In this document: positions 12,360 to 22,303 of the stretch, one piece after another
How the letters are laid out: every line of letters begins with the position of its first letter
How positions within the stretch are numbered: position 1 is the stretch's first letter
Notes under the pieces: generated by a model
What the model was told of the DNA's origin: nothing
What the model saw: only the letters and a program-made list of their open reading frames with translations
Databases searched by the model: none
Program-made: the position numbers and the translations under genes
NCBI GenBank assembly: GCA_036362985.1
Contig: JAYGXS010000007.1
Coordinates: forward strand, 12,867,349-12,931,348
Direction: 5' to 3'
DNA: 64,000 nucleotides
Source of the DNA: Ligula intestinalis
Lineage: Eukaryota; Platyhelminthes; Cestoda; Diphyllobothriidea; Diphyllobothriidae

Positions 12360-13410
12360 TCTATGCGCTCCTACTGTCGCCTTACTCCGGTCTGAGAACT
12401 CAGCTCAATAGTCGCGCATGAAGATGGGTTTGCCGACGGAAAACTTTCCGCAGAAGATGGGTGAAATTGACCGAGAGCACGGCACGTCGATAAGAAATAG
12501 TGCAAGAAACGTATCATGGCTTCGGCAGTACAGGTGCTACCAGAGGACCTAGACTTTCAGCAAAAAATGACTCCATTCACGGAGAGCAAGGAATAAGGTA
12601 AATAAGGGATCATGGTAAAAGGTCAAAGGTAAAAGGTCATAGAGTACTCAAAATTAAAGTTTTATATGATACCCACATCTGCTGTCAGGTCTGCTTTCAA
12701 CTTTTTAATTTCTGCTTCTTCACACGTGAGGTAGCGTGCTAGGTATGGGAGTACAGAGTTCTGATATACCGATGTACGGCAAGACATATTACGGAAGCCG
12801 CAGCGTATTAAACGGGAAGACTTTGCAGCCATTATGTCAGAGTGGAGAGGGTGAGCAACCTCACTAAGGATACGATCAGCAAATTGTTTGAACGTGGTGC
12901 CGTACTATAATGTCAGCTAAAAGAACATAGGAAACATAGAGGTGGTCCTGTAATAAAACCAAAACGACTAGAGTACCTCTTCATTAGTTCCCTCCCCACG
13001 ACATTCCAAGATGGCTTACTTGACTGTGTCAACAAAACATTCCGCTGACGGTTAGATTGACGATGTTATGGCGGAGAACAAAGATGCTGAATGTTGTGTT
13101 GGCGGCATATTGTGGAGGTTTTCACAAACGGGTCAAATAAATATTACTGAATACTGGCTGAACAATAGTAGTCAAATAACATTTTGAAATTTACATTTCT
13201 AAGGTGGAAAGAAAAATGCCCAAGTCTACTGAACAAAAATAAGTAACACTGCTGGTTGGACGAAGCGGACAACCCGGGGGTGGTCATTCGAATATTGCTT
13301 CTTGTTGAGAGCAATATTTATTGAATGAGATAATGTCTAGTAGTACAGTGCAATCGCTTTTGAAATCATTCCTAGTAATGGGCTCTAAAAAAACGATTCA
13401 GAGCAAAAAT
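12360..13410. other. Non-coding stretch
   Basis: Contains a short tandem 'aaaggtca' patch (12609-12640) but no supported gene. Confidence 0.4.
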
Positions 13411-13414
13411 AGAG

Positions 13415-14225
13415 ACATATGTAAGTCAGAAGAAAGGGGAGCGTTCACCGGGAGAGGTTTATTACAAATCTGACGTTTCGGGTAGTGGTCTCGTCATTCG
13501 GTCTCCTGCCTGTCACCGTGTCTCCCTTTATGACCCCATGACTGCTGCTCGGAACAAGGGCGTTGGCCGCGGCGGCGGCGGCTGACTGCGTGGTAATGCC
13601 GCATACGCTGGTGTCAGGCTCCCGTGTGTTGATTCCATCGCCTCCCGTGGTGTCTCGAGTGGTTTCCGGCCTGTTCACGCTGGCCGTAATGTTGGCTACC
13701 CGCGTGCTAACCTCAAGTGCGTCGGTGTTGGCCTCGTGAGCGCTTGGCCCATCGTCTCCCGTCACGCCCAGACTTGTTCCTGGCCCCCGTCGTTGGATGT
13801 CGCGTCCGTCCCCGGATAGGAAGGTCCTTAAAACAACATAGGGGGCCGGTCGACATCCAGGCCTCTTTAATCTGCCTTGATGTGTGATCATCACCTCGGC
13901 CCACAATTTCAACTGCGCCAAAGTTTAAGTCGTGTCCATCGCCGCAGCATGGGAAGCTACCTCTGACGTTGGGTCCAGCCTCCTCACGGCCCACTTATGC
14001 TCCTGCATCCGCATTTGAAGTTGTCGGCCGGTTTCCCAAACAGAATTGCACGTCCCGCAGCTGCACTGAAGTCGGTATACAACGCCTGACTTCTCCTGTT
14101 TATGTATAGGGTCTTGTATTAAACTTGTAATAAACCTCTCCCGGTGAACGCTCCCCTTTCTTCTGATCTACTACCTGGGAATCGAATTTTCAGCACTATT
14201 ACTACATATGTAAGTATTTTCATCC
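13415..14225 (-). mobile_element. 5'-truncated PLE bounded by inverted repeats and target duplication
   Basis: The 12-bp word acatatgtaagt flanks the insertion (13415-13426 and 14214-14225). Inside it are inverted repeats of about 41 bp (left 13427-13467, right 14125-14166) containing the block caccgggagaggtttattac. A 47-nt tail lies between the right repeat and the right target copy. The minus strand encodes the PLE endonuclease end: GVVYRLQCSCGTCNS, then GRQLQMRMQEHKWAVRR, then GHDLNFGAVEIVGRG and EAWMSTGPL, with at least one frameshift. No RT domain remains. This lineage is distinct from those at 17-19 kb and 45/59 kb. Its pLTR shares the gacgtttcg and tttatt signature with the hammerhead-bearing pLTRs. 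Confidence 0.75.
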
Positions 14226-14424
14226 TGATCTGTTTATTTAATGCTCTTTTAAATATGGAATTCTTTCGAGTTATTTTTAAAACAAGATTACGTTAAGTCC
14301 TACGTGTGGGTTATCTATCGCTACATACTGAATTTCTGGACGTGGGAGATGACGAAATGCTTGAAATGTGTTAATTGACCTCAAGGGGTTATATTTTTCT
14401 CCTCAAAAACAGTCTTTATTTTAG

Positions 14425-14493
14425 GTGGGCTGGAGCCTGGAGGCCAATAAGCGATACACCGTGACGGACAGTAATGATCTTTTGATCTGGAAG
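14425..14493 (+). CDS. Coding exon (23 codons), unrecognised
   Basis: The acceptor ctttattttag (AG at 14423-14424) and the donor aag followed by gtgagg bound 69 nt. Only phase 0 is open, giving VGWSLEANKRYTVTDSNDLL then IWK. It fits directly after the exon at 9597 (phase 0 to phase 0). The W and Y spacing suggests a beta-strand segment, but no domain can be named. Confidence 0.55.
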
Positions 14494-14639
14494 GTGAGGT
14501 TCACTTCTTAAATTTTTAAATATTGTATAAGTGTGTTTCTTTGGCATTTCCAACTCAACGCTGTTTGCTATTGCAAAAATAGATGGAATTTAAAGAAAGT
14601 CAGAATTCCGGAATAAGAATAGGAGTTGCTCTTCTGCTC

Positions 14640-15130
14640 ACTAAAATACATTTGTGGATTTGCTGACGCTTTGGACAGCTGGGTCGGCTGTCCTTTGTCG
14701 AAGACAATACTGACTTAATCGATTAGCAAATTTAAACTTACGGCTATGCGTGTTGGCCTTGAGCTGATCGATTTTATCCGGTCACTGTTTGACCATGCGT
14801 GTGGGTTTAGACTTTACGTGACGCTGGTTGGCGCTCTGTTTCGTCCTCATGGTAGAAGTTGGTGGTAATCCTGCTCCGGTGACTTACTAACAGGGCCGTC
14901 TTCGCCTGCAAATCCTGACTTCGGTTTGACCGTGTCCTATTTTTTGCTTACGTAATGGCGTAGACCTTTGTAGGCCGCGGGCAGGTCTAGATGCTTGTTG
15001 ACAGAGTTGGCGTCTGAGTACCGGCTGACGATAGTTAATAAGTCAGAAGTGGCCATCTCGGTCTCCCAACTCTTTGTCGGTTCCACGCCATCGCATGATT
15101 GAGGTTGCTATGCGACTGCTTGTGAGGGTT
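14640..15130. repeat. Repeat-rich patch with SINE body
   Basis: GC-richer repeat sequence ending in a SINE-like body (ccggctgacgatagttaataagtcagaagtggcc, 15020-15055). The tRNA-like head is not recognisable. No coding potential is supported. Confidence 0.4.
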
Positions 15131-15224
15131 CTTAATTGAGCTCCAAGGCACAGTAGAAAGTGCGAACGTCCTACCATTCATAGTATCTTCGGTCGTTATT
15201 TAAAAAAATATGAAGCACTTCTGG

Positions 15225-15350
15225 ATTAATGGAAGGGTTAAACTCCATGATCAAGCGGTCGCGGATTCCAATCCCGGGTGATCCACACTTGGGATGGGGT
15301 ATGACTGAGCGATGACGGTCGCCTCGGCCAGAAGGAGGCATTCCGGCCTC
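15225..15350 (+). repeat. tRNA-derived SINE
   Basis: A B-box-like ggattccaatccc is followed by the family body (atggggtatgactgagcgatgacgg, ggccagaaggaggcattccggcctcccgtgtc). The A-box part is degenerate. The ORF on the minus strand here (15171-15488) is a shadow. Confidence 0.55.
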
Positions 15351-15865
15351 CCGTGTCATCGTCGCTCTTATCCTTTCATTTACACGGATCCGTTTCTCAA
15401 AAATTTCAATTTTAACTTTCAACCCTTCTTTTCCATCTACCTCGCCTTTCAATTTCGTCAACTTCACCTGATTCATGCTTGCGTACATACTCCTCTTGTG
15501 TGTACCTCACCTCCAAAGGTAGGAGCTAAAACGTGACAAGACCAGATACCTTTAATGACAAGTATGCAAATGTCAAGACTCTTGTGCTAGTCCGTCATTC
15601 TAATAGGGCAGGTGAACAAGGTATCACCATGTCTGTGGTTGCCCTAGCAACAGCATTCTGTGTGCTGAAAAACCTGTCTCCGAAGGAAGTCACCAGCTAG
15701 TCACAATCTGGGGCAGAGGTTCATAGCCACAGGAAGTGTTGTACACAAACGTGAACAACAGAAAAGACGAATGTGGCGAACCTGTCAGACTAAAACACTT
15801 CTTTAGGGGTACTCGATTCTTATCTGATTTTTCAGATTTGTGAAAAATCGGAGCTTTCTGATTAG

Positions 15866-15950
15866 TATAAAAGCGGAAACTTTCACGCAACCGGGTTTAT
15901 TTACTGCCTGACGTTTTCAATAGCGACTTTGGTTACGCTACATCGCAGGC
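15866..15950 (-). repeat. PLE pLTR remnant
   Basis: The plus strand reads tttatttactgcctgacg then ttttcaatagc, the same order as tttattcgcctgacgtttcg in the better pLTR copies, so its minus strand would carry the GAAA side of the hammerhead-like core. The CTGATGA side is not intact. It lies just upstream of, or overlaps, the acceptor region of the exon at 15991. Confidence 0.4.
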
Positions 15951-15990
15951 GTGCTTTAATCTTGAAGTCAGTCGTGTCATCGTATCACAG

Positions 15991-16128
15991 GTCTGTCGAT
16001 GAATTGTCAGCTCCCGTTCGGCGTCAGTGCAGGCTCCACCGATGCTTATTAGGTGGTAGCAAACGCTGCGTAGACTCGATGCAAGGGTTCACCGAACGGT
16101 CCTTCATACATGGGCTCCGGCAGCTGCG
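15991..16128 (+). CDS. Candidate exon, Arg-rich
   Basis: The acceptor gtatcacag ends at 15990 and the donor cagctgcg followed by gtaagg starts at 16129. With two carried-in bases the only open frame reads SVDELSAPVRRQCRLHRC, LLGGSKRCVDSMQGF, TERSFIHGLRQL and leaves two bases (CG). These complete an Arg codon with the first G of the exon at 22201, so the two are phase-compatible. An alternative acceptor at 15948 keeps the same phase. The phase at its start does not match exon 14425 directly, so an intermediate exon would be needed. Confidence 0.4.
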
Positions 16129-16715
16129 GTAAGGTACTGTTATCGTCCCTGTGCATGATGTCAAGTTCAATTAAGAAAACACTGCGCTCGGTTCTAGGAA
16201 TGAGGTTTTCGCTTTTTCGATCGAATCTTCCTCATCAACACATACTTAATTTGCAACCTTTGATGGGCTTCTCTGACGTTTTCACTCTTGTGGCAACTTC
16301 GAATTTACAAAAAACAGTTTAGTTAAGAGTTAGTGGTTTTGACCTATCGGCTGATGTTCACTGCACAACCGAAATTAAATGCCACAATTTGGAATGTCCA
16401 GTGTTTCTCTCCTTTTGATGTGCAGCCTAAAAATCAGTTCATTCGAAAAATCTCGCCAGTTTCAATCGTCTGAGACTCTGCATTATTGGTTCCTTTAATT
16501 AATTACAATGTAGAAGCTTGACTACGACAGACCTTCGATTTGCTGTATTAAAGAGGGCCTTACTCCTGCCAGCTTTAAATTGCGTCGACTAAAAAAATGC
16601 AAGAACCCTGATCGATCCTACTGAAAACCAACGCCCCAGCAACAGGCGATAATAATTTACTCAATGAGTCTGTGAAACCTTGCACCTTGTGATTGTGCGC
16701 AGCAGGAAATTTGAA

Positions 16716-16737
16716 CCCCACCCCCCCCCCCCCCCCC
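16716..16737 (+). repeat. Poly-C tract
   Basis: A nearly pure run of about 20 C residues in otherwise AT-rich non-coding DNA. A second, shorter run is at 39016-39027. Confidence 0.9.
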
Positions 16738-16796
16738 TGCAGAGAATAATTTAATTGCCAATGCGCATAAAAGCTGTTTTATATCTCTAAGCGAGG

Positions 16797-16958
16797 GAAA
16801 TTTTCACACACATCCATTTACGACAACTGGGAGAGGGGCTGAGGCAGTGTAGAAGCACAAGTGTACACTTTGGCCATTGTTTGCGTAATATCCCTCTGTT
16901 AGCATCACAAATGAAACACAAACTCTTACTTTATTATTGTAAGTAGCGTGATAATATG
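16797..16958 (+). repeat. Left half of a duplicated segment split by a PLE
   Basis: About 160 bp starting attttcacacacatccat and ending in gtgataatatg. It matches 19892-20056, with the same blocks acactttggccattgtttgcgtaa and actttattattgtaagtagcg. The right half of the same segment is at 19173-19255. The uninterrupted paralogue at 19892-20143 shows that the PLE lies between the two halves. Confidence 0.8.
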
Positions 16959-17439
16959 CATTGCTTAAGTTCAGCGATGATGCCCATTTAAGCATTCAAG
17001 TCAGGATAGGCGAACGAAGGTTTTCGATTAACTCATCATCAGGCGTGTACAATAATATAAAGAGGGTAGAATTGGCAAAAGTTTAAGCAACCGATCAACG
17101 GTACAGGGAGAGGGGGCAATTGTTAAGAGATCAAAGGAGGGCAGGGGGAGAAGGGACTTGTCCCACAATTAGTTCATATCAACTGGTTGTCTCGTCGCTT
17201 CGCGGCGTCTTAACACCAGTTGTCACTGTCTAGTCATCATCTCGCGGCATGCTAGAAGGTGTGCGGACGGATGTTGAGTTTGATCTCGGCCACGGGAGCC
17301 GTAGGGCCACTACGAAGGCCTTCTGCGCACATAAGATCGGGCTTGTGCGTCGTATGGCCACGGCTTCTGTCATCGCAAGTATCCGTTTACGCAGGAACTT
17401 GGAGTGTTTCGCTGGTACTTTATACAAGACTCGAAACGC

Positions 17440-17844
17440 TTAGTTTACGCCTACCAGGTGACCGCTGTCAACCAAGTGAGCCAAAATCGCTCTAGATATT
17501 GGCTTGACCTCGCCTTTGTTTACCCAGGCAGGATGGTGTTCCCGCATGTGTTTGGATAGCCGCCTAGTAGTTCGACCAATGTAACCTGCCCCACAGGAGC
17601 ATGCAAAGTTATAGATGCACATTGATGAGCTCTGAAACTGAAGGTTATCCTTGCCTTCAAGGTGAAGAAGTGGAGTGATTAAAAATACTAATCTTAACTT
17701 AGCTGCTGGATATCTACGCGCGATTGCATCGTTTAGGTGAAGCTGTAGAAGTTCGCTTGATGGATCACCTTGCAATGGCAATGTGAGAAATAAGGTTTTC
17801 TTCTCAACCGTCGGTACTTCCGATGTTGGTGGACGTTCTTCCAT
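17440..17844 (-). pseudogene. PLE GIY-YIG endonuclease region
   Basis: A 134-codon frame covering the end of RT and the endonuclease. A Cys pair (FACSCGAGYIG) precedes the GIY-YIG-like motif, followed by the conserved Arg (GRTTRRL) and a basic HMREHHP block. In PLEs this domain nicks target DNA to prime reverse transcription. The frame is interrupted relative to the RT part by a frameshift near 17850-17905. Confidence 0.8.
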
Positions 17845-17907
17845 AAACTTATTGATGAACTTCTCGGAATATCCATTTTCTTGTAGGGTGTTTTTAATGA
17901 GTATGAT

Positions 17908-18387
17908 TTATTCCTCCAGTGTCTCTGGGGAACAAATTGTCCTTGCTCGGTTCGCGAGGCAGCGGATTAGGCCTCGTTTTTGACTTAGTAGCACAAAACT
18001 GTAGAAATTAGTGTCCGAATTAGTGTATTGCCCTGTCCAGCTTTTCTTGCGAAATACACCTCCACTTATGATTCCATCCGATCTTCTACTGAGAAGGACG
18101 TCCAGAAAGGGGAGGCACTGTCTGTCCTTTTTTTCTAGAGTGAAGGTTAACGCTGGGTGCACCTGATTCACTTTAGCTAAGAAAGTGTCCAACTCAATAC
18201 TTCCATCTGCTATTAAAAATATATCGTCAACATATCTAGCGTAGGAATGAAGATCCTTTATAATAGGGTAAAGATCGTTGCTCTCCAGTTTGCCCATGAA
18301 GGAATCAGCTAAAAGAGGTCCCGGTTGTGATCCCATCGCTACACCATCGATTTGGCGGTAAAATAGTCCATTAAAGCTGAAGTGCAC
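17908..18387 (-). pseudogene. PLE reverse transcriptase core
   Basis: A 159-codon frame containing palm motif B (GVAMGSQPGPLLAD) and motif C (ARYVDDIFLIADGS) with both catalytic Asp retained, then FTLEKKDRQCLPFLDVLLS. Motif A lies upstream in another frame (about 18480-18520) behind a stop. This is the only copy in the window with an intact YVDD followed by an open frame. Confidence 0.85.
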
Positions 18388-18721
18388 GTTTAACGTACAG
18401 CGGAAGAGTAGTTACTTTAGGTCTCCAATCGGCATGCCAATTGGAAAATCCTGTTTAACAATCTCTTCACACAAATATTGCATGGTTTTTGAGAGGGGAA
18501 TGTTGGTGAACAGAGACGCGACATCTAAGGATCACATTGTTTTCCTCTTGATATGTGTGTTGCACATAGACTCGACGTATTGAAACGTGTCCTGTAGGCT
18601 GTACGGTGCTATTTGGTGTCAAATCGGTTTCACCTTTTCTGCCAGCCACTTTGCAATTGCATGATATGGCGAATTGCCCATATCAATTATTGGCCGTATT
18701 GGAACATCTGGTTTGCGAATC

Positions 18722-19064
18722 TTAGGCAAACCATATAGCCAGGGGGGCTGTGCCTGTGGGTTTGAGCGCTTCTAACTCTTGTTCACTAAGGAAACCTTGG
18801 TCTTTGAGTTTCCACAGACAAGTTGTGAGTTGAGATTCTACGCTCTCGGTTTGGTCCTGATTCTGTCTTTCCCTTTTGAACTTTGTGTCATCAGCCAGGA
18901 TTGTTTCGATCTTAGAAACGTAAATAGTTTTATTCATAAGAACGAGATCAGAACCTTTGTCCGATTTACTGATGAATATTTCAGTGTTTTGGCGCAAAAA
19001 TTTGAGTTTCTCCAGGTGCTGTTTCGTGATGTGTCCGATGCCTAGAGGTTTAGTTCTAAGGTAT
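18722..19064 (-). pseudogene. PLE N-proximal RT segment
   Basis: A minus-strand frame reading TKPLGIGHITKQHLEKLKF, then FISKSDKGSDLVLMNKTIYV, then KDQGFLSEQELEALKPTG. The KSDKG-type block is typical for the start of the PLE RT. The frame is open into the right inverted repeat with no ATG, which agrees with 5' truncation. Confidence 0.7.
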
Positions 19065-19172
19065 TGGCTGCTTAAACTTTTGGTAACTCTACCCCCTTTA
19101 TATCATTGTACACGCCTGATGATGAATTAATCGAAAACGTTCGTTCACCTATCTTGACTTCTTCATAATACG

Positions 19173-19255
19173 TAGTTTCAATAACAGGCTGATGGTTCTG
19201 AGGGCAGTTACCAAGTTAACAACCGGGTGCATGTTGTGTTTGCCTTTCTTGTGAA
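19173..19255 (+). repeat. Right half of the split duplicated segment
   Basis: Starts tagtttcaataacaggctg and matches 20057-20143, which is contiguous there with the left half. Confidence 0.75.
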
Positions 19256-19891
19256 ATTTTGGTGAAGTTGTCTCTAGCGGGTTTTTTGGGTCCTTATGTA
19301 TTATAGCTACCTACTTAAATTTTTAAGTAGGTTGAATTACCCGTATAATTCTGGTTTTCTACGCGCCATCCATCGATCTAGCAGGAATTTTCTGATGACA
19401 TTGGAATGCAGAACGGTTCTCCGAAGGCAAACACATTCCACAACTGCTGAAATCGGCAAACTAAGCGAAATTGGACTTTTGAACTACCCATGGGAACTAT
19501 CGCTTACTTACAAAATTTAAGTAGGGTTATTTGCCTAATCTCCCTGCCTTTTGTACTTTGTTAAGCTTCTTTAGAGTTGGTTTTGGTGATACCACTGGAA
19601 AATGTCTCTCAGTGACCTCGCCCGAGGTTTGGGCACACCCCCCTACATGCACGCGTTCGCCATTGGTCGGGCGGGGTTAGCGGTGATATTAAAGCTACCT
19701 TCAGTGTCTTCTCCCAAGGCTTAAGTACGCGACCCAACTTGCCAGCAAAACTTTTTAATTTTGCATTTAAATTGGGTTCTAATTCTTTCCTGGTATGCCC
19801 CGCCCGTCCTCTCCTCGAAAATCACTCGTTCGCATGCCTGCGGGGCGTGCTTCACACTTTCCCCAGACGACCCCACGACACAATCCTACCA

Positions 19892-20143
19892 AAATTTTCA
19901 CACACATCCACTTCCGACAACTGGTAGTGGGACTGAGGCAGTGTACAGTGAGGCACAAGTGTACACTTTGGCCATTGTTTGCGTAACTGCCCTCTGTTAG
20001 CATTACAAATGAAACATAAACGCTTACTTTATTATTGTAAGTAGCGTGATAATATGTAGTTTCAACAACAGGCTGATGGTTCTGAAAGCAGTTACCAAGT
20101 TAACAACCGGATGCATATTGTGTTTGCCTTTATTTTGAAGTCA
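19892..20143 (+). repeat. Uninterrupted paralogue (empty site) of the PLE target
   Basis: Left part 19892-20056 matches 16797-16958 and right part 20057-20143 matches 19173-19255. The junction reads gataatatg then tagtttcaac, the expected unoccupied target with a single ATAATATG (20049-20056). Confidence 0.8.
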
Positions 20144-20752
20144 CCTAGGGGAGCAAACAATACCAGCAGGCAAAGGGGCTCCAAGTCCATAGCCAGCATA
20201 TCAGGGATTCGGGATTCAAATACAGCGCCTAGCACCTTAGCTGTGAGATTCAGGATCAGTCAGTCGTAACCGATCTGTCCGTACGACAGGATGGAAGTGG
20301 GCTCTTCTGTTCAGACTCCAATATAACGTTCAATAGCCCATAATTTTGAAGTAAGTAAAGTTTGTTCTGCCTGTGATAGCCAGTATTCAGCCATATACGA
20401 TGGGAATTTGCTGATCAGAAATGCTCATACTTTCGAATACTGCCTCGTGTATGTTCGCATAAATACAAGCCATACGTAATCGATAAGTAGTACGAAGAGG
20501 AGAAGCAACGCCAGGGTGACCCATCACGCCTCGACTGTCATCGTCAGCAAACTACAGCATTGGATGAAGGGATGTTATAAACCTGTGTGTTCCTGTGTCA
20601 ACGCTGGTTATGTCCCCCAGTCACGTATTAGGAATAGAAGGCAGAACAAGATAGCAGATAGTACTTCGCCGATACAAGCGAATATGCGTGTCCCTGGAAG
20701 CAATTGAGAAGAATAAGAAGACTCGATCGCTGGGACAATATGTTTATTCACG

Positions 20753-20787
20753 TGACGTTTCGACATCCGTCGCGGATTCATCATCAG
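20753..20787 (-). ncRNA. Candidate hammerhead ribozyme core (PLE pLTR)
   Basis: Minus strand: CTGATGA, one U, stem II GA+ATCCG with loop CGA and CGGAT+G bulge+TC, then GAAAC, then gtcaggc. Hammerhead motifs are known in the pLTRs of Penelope-like elements (established), which fits the position. The single nucleotide between CTGATGA and the stem departs from the textbook core, and stem I pairing could not be shown by eye. Confidence 0.5.
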
Positions 20788-20812
20788 AGACCTGTTTCTG
20801 CTACTCATGTCT

Positions 20813-20850
20813 CTGATGATGAATCCGCGATGGATGTCGAAAAGTCAGGC
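20813..20850 (+). ncRNA. Candidate hammerhead ribozyme core (PLE pLTR), inverted partner
   Basis: Plus strand: CTGATGA at 20813, stem II ATCC/GGAT, GAAAA at 20839, then gtcaggcaaataaac. The GAAAC of the partner is GAAAAG here, so the core is slightly altered. Confidence 0.4.
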
Positions 20851-21029
20851 AAATAAACATATTGTCCCAGCGATCGAGTCTTCTTCTCCTTCTCAGATAG
20901 TAGTTTACTGTCACTTCTACTAGAACATCAGCTCTGTTTCCTGTGTGTCCAGCAGCTTGTCTTCTGTGTCCGTCAGCAGCTTGTGTTCTGTCTTCGTCTC
21001 GGCCAACAGCGTTCCATGTCTCTAGCAGC

Positions 21030-22190
21030 CGCATCCCGGGTCGCTAACAGCAGAATGCTCTTCGGCTCGTAACCTTGCTATTTAAGGGGCAGTAGTCATT
21101 GTTCCCCATTGGTGCTGCACTAGTGACCGTGCGCGCGCTTGCTTACGTGCGCATGTGCATTTGCCCTCAGCATGACCTCCCGATAGTAGCAATCCGGCCA
21201 CGGGGCAGTCTCGCTTGCGCGTGCTTCATTTTTCCTCGCCTAATGTCCGCCCTTTTAACGTCGCCTATAACTGCATGGACCGGTCGTCAGTAAGGTCCCT
21301 TTGTTCTGATACACTGAGGATTTCCAGGGTGATAACTGGCGTCCGGGGCGTCTTAACAAGGGATAGCAACAGGACTGCATGGACAGGGAATACAATCTGG
21401 GTTGATTTTATATTAGCATCTGCAGCTATGCCACTGATTCACGACACCTGATTAAGCCGGCTATTCAGCGAAAGATAGAGTCATGTGATGGTGACTGCAG
21501 CCATAACTTAATCTCAGGTCACTACAAAGCACATCATGGACCCCTTGCCTTTCTACTGATTTCGCCGGATACATGGCGAAGGTCAAAGATTGATAGGCGC
21601 TGGTGGATTTATGTTGAGCTAAAGTAACTCAAAAACTCTCATTTCGGGCATACTTGCGCTCCTCAGCTAGCTTGGTCACAACATAATTTCGGATTTTCGT
21701 GGAATAAGAACCCAGATGGAAGACTGACTAAAAGATTACATGATGGAAAAGGCCGCTAGTTTCAAATGGAATTGCTACCCATAAAGCTTTTGGTCACGAG
21801 ACTTGGAAATAAAGATAAAAATATGAGTAACCGTCTACGTAAGCTAACTATATCAGCAAGAGCTTATAGGAAAACCGTATTTTATCAATGCTTTAGTTTT
21901 GCATTTGTTTGATGGAGCTGAGTTCTTTTTCATTAAAGGTTAAGGAACTAGATGCCTATATCCCTGCAATATACCTCGAAGCGCCAGCTAGTACTCTTGA
22001 GGAAAAACTCTGCCTAACGTAAGTTGCGTTTATATTGCGAACTGCATCGTCTATAAAGGCCTCTAAGTGTGCGTTGGTTACCCATGTTGTATTTATATTG
22101 TATTACCTAGGCCTACTTAATAATGCTGAGTAGCCATTTGCCATTTTAATTTCTGCAAGTTTGATGCTCTATTAACAGTGCTGCATTTGC
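21030..22190. other. Non-coding stretch, GC-richer then AT-rich
   Basis: 21030-21470 is GC-richer repeat-like DNA with no recognisable protein; the rest is ordinary intron-like sequence. Confidence 0.4.
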
Positions 22191-22200
22191 TGCATTTTAG

Positions 22201-22303
22201 GGTCGAAAAGCAACTGGCCAATTTCAAAGAGCTTGTCCTTAGCGTCATACGGCAGGAGATGTTGGCGAAGCTTGAGGAGGTTTCTAGCTGTTCCCGAAGG
22301 CAG
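22201..22303 (+). CDS. Coding exon, coiled-coil-like
   Basis: The acceptor tgctgcattttag (AG at 22199-22200) and the donor cgaaggcag followed by gtattg bound 103 nt. With two carried-in bases the frame reads VEKQLANFKELVLSVIRQEM then LAKLEEVSSCSRRQ, an amphipathic helix pattern with heptad-like L/V/I spacing. It ends in phase 0 and joins the exon at 23639. Confidence 0.6.

Larger units (their letters stand above)
16959..19164 (-). mobile_element. Penelope-like retroelement with inverted repeats and target duplication
   Basis: A 2.2-kb minus-strand PLE. Inverted repeats of about 93 bp lie at 16998-17092 and 19066-19158. The target duplication is ATAATATG (16951-16958) and ATAATACG (19165-19172). 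The minus strand encodes, in order, an N-terminal block with KSDKGSDLVLMNK (18997-18722 frame), a YGLPKIRKPDVPIRPI block, RT motif A as SLDVASLFTNIPL, motif B as IDGVAMGSQPGPLLADSF, motif C as YVDDIF, LPFLDVLLSRRSDG, and finally a GIY-YIG endonuclease (NFACSCGAGYIGRTTRRLS then MREHHP). At least two frameshifts and some stops are present. The N-terminal part expected for a full-length PLE is missing; the frame runs straight into the right inverted repeat. It is therefore a fairly young but inactive 5'-truncated copy. Each inverted repeat contains CTGATGATGA followed by a GAAAA. Confidence 0.88.
20720..20880. mobile_element. Head-to-head pair of PLE pLTRs with hammerhead-like cores
   Basis: Left arm 20720-20791 and right arm 20809-20880 are 72 nt each, nearly perfect inverted copies, separated by a 17-nt spacer. 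Each arm starts or ends with gactcgatcgctgggacaat and contains tttatt, gacgtttcg and the cat-cat-cag block. The minus-strand core is at 20753-20787 (CTGATGA to GAAAC) and the plus-strand core at 20813-20843 (CTGATGA to GAAAA). TTC/GAA-rich sequence flanks both outer ends. No coding PLE sequence lies between them. Confidence 0.75.

Noticed and set aside
20150..20340. Possible extra SINE copy (gatcagtcagtcgtaac)
   Set aside because: Only a short match to the body; no tRNA-like head could be recognised.
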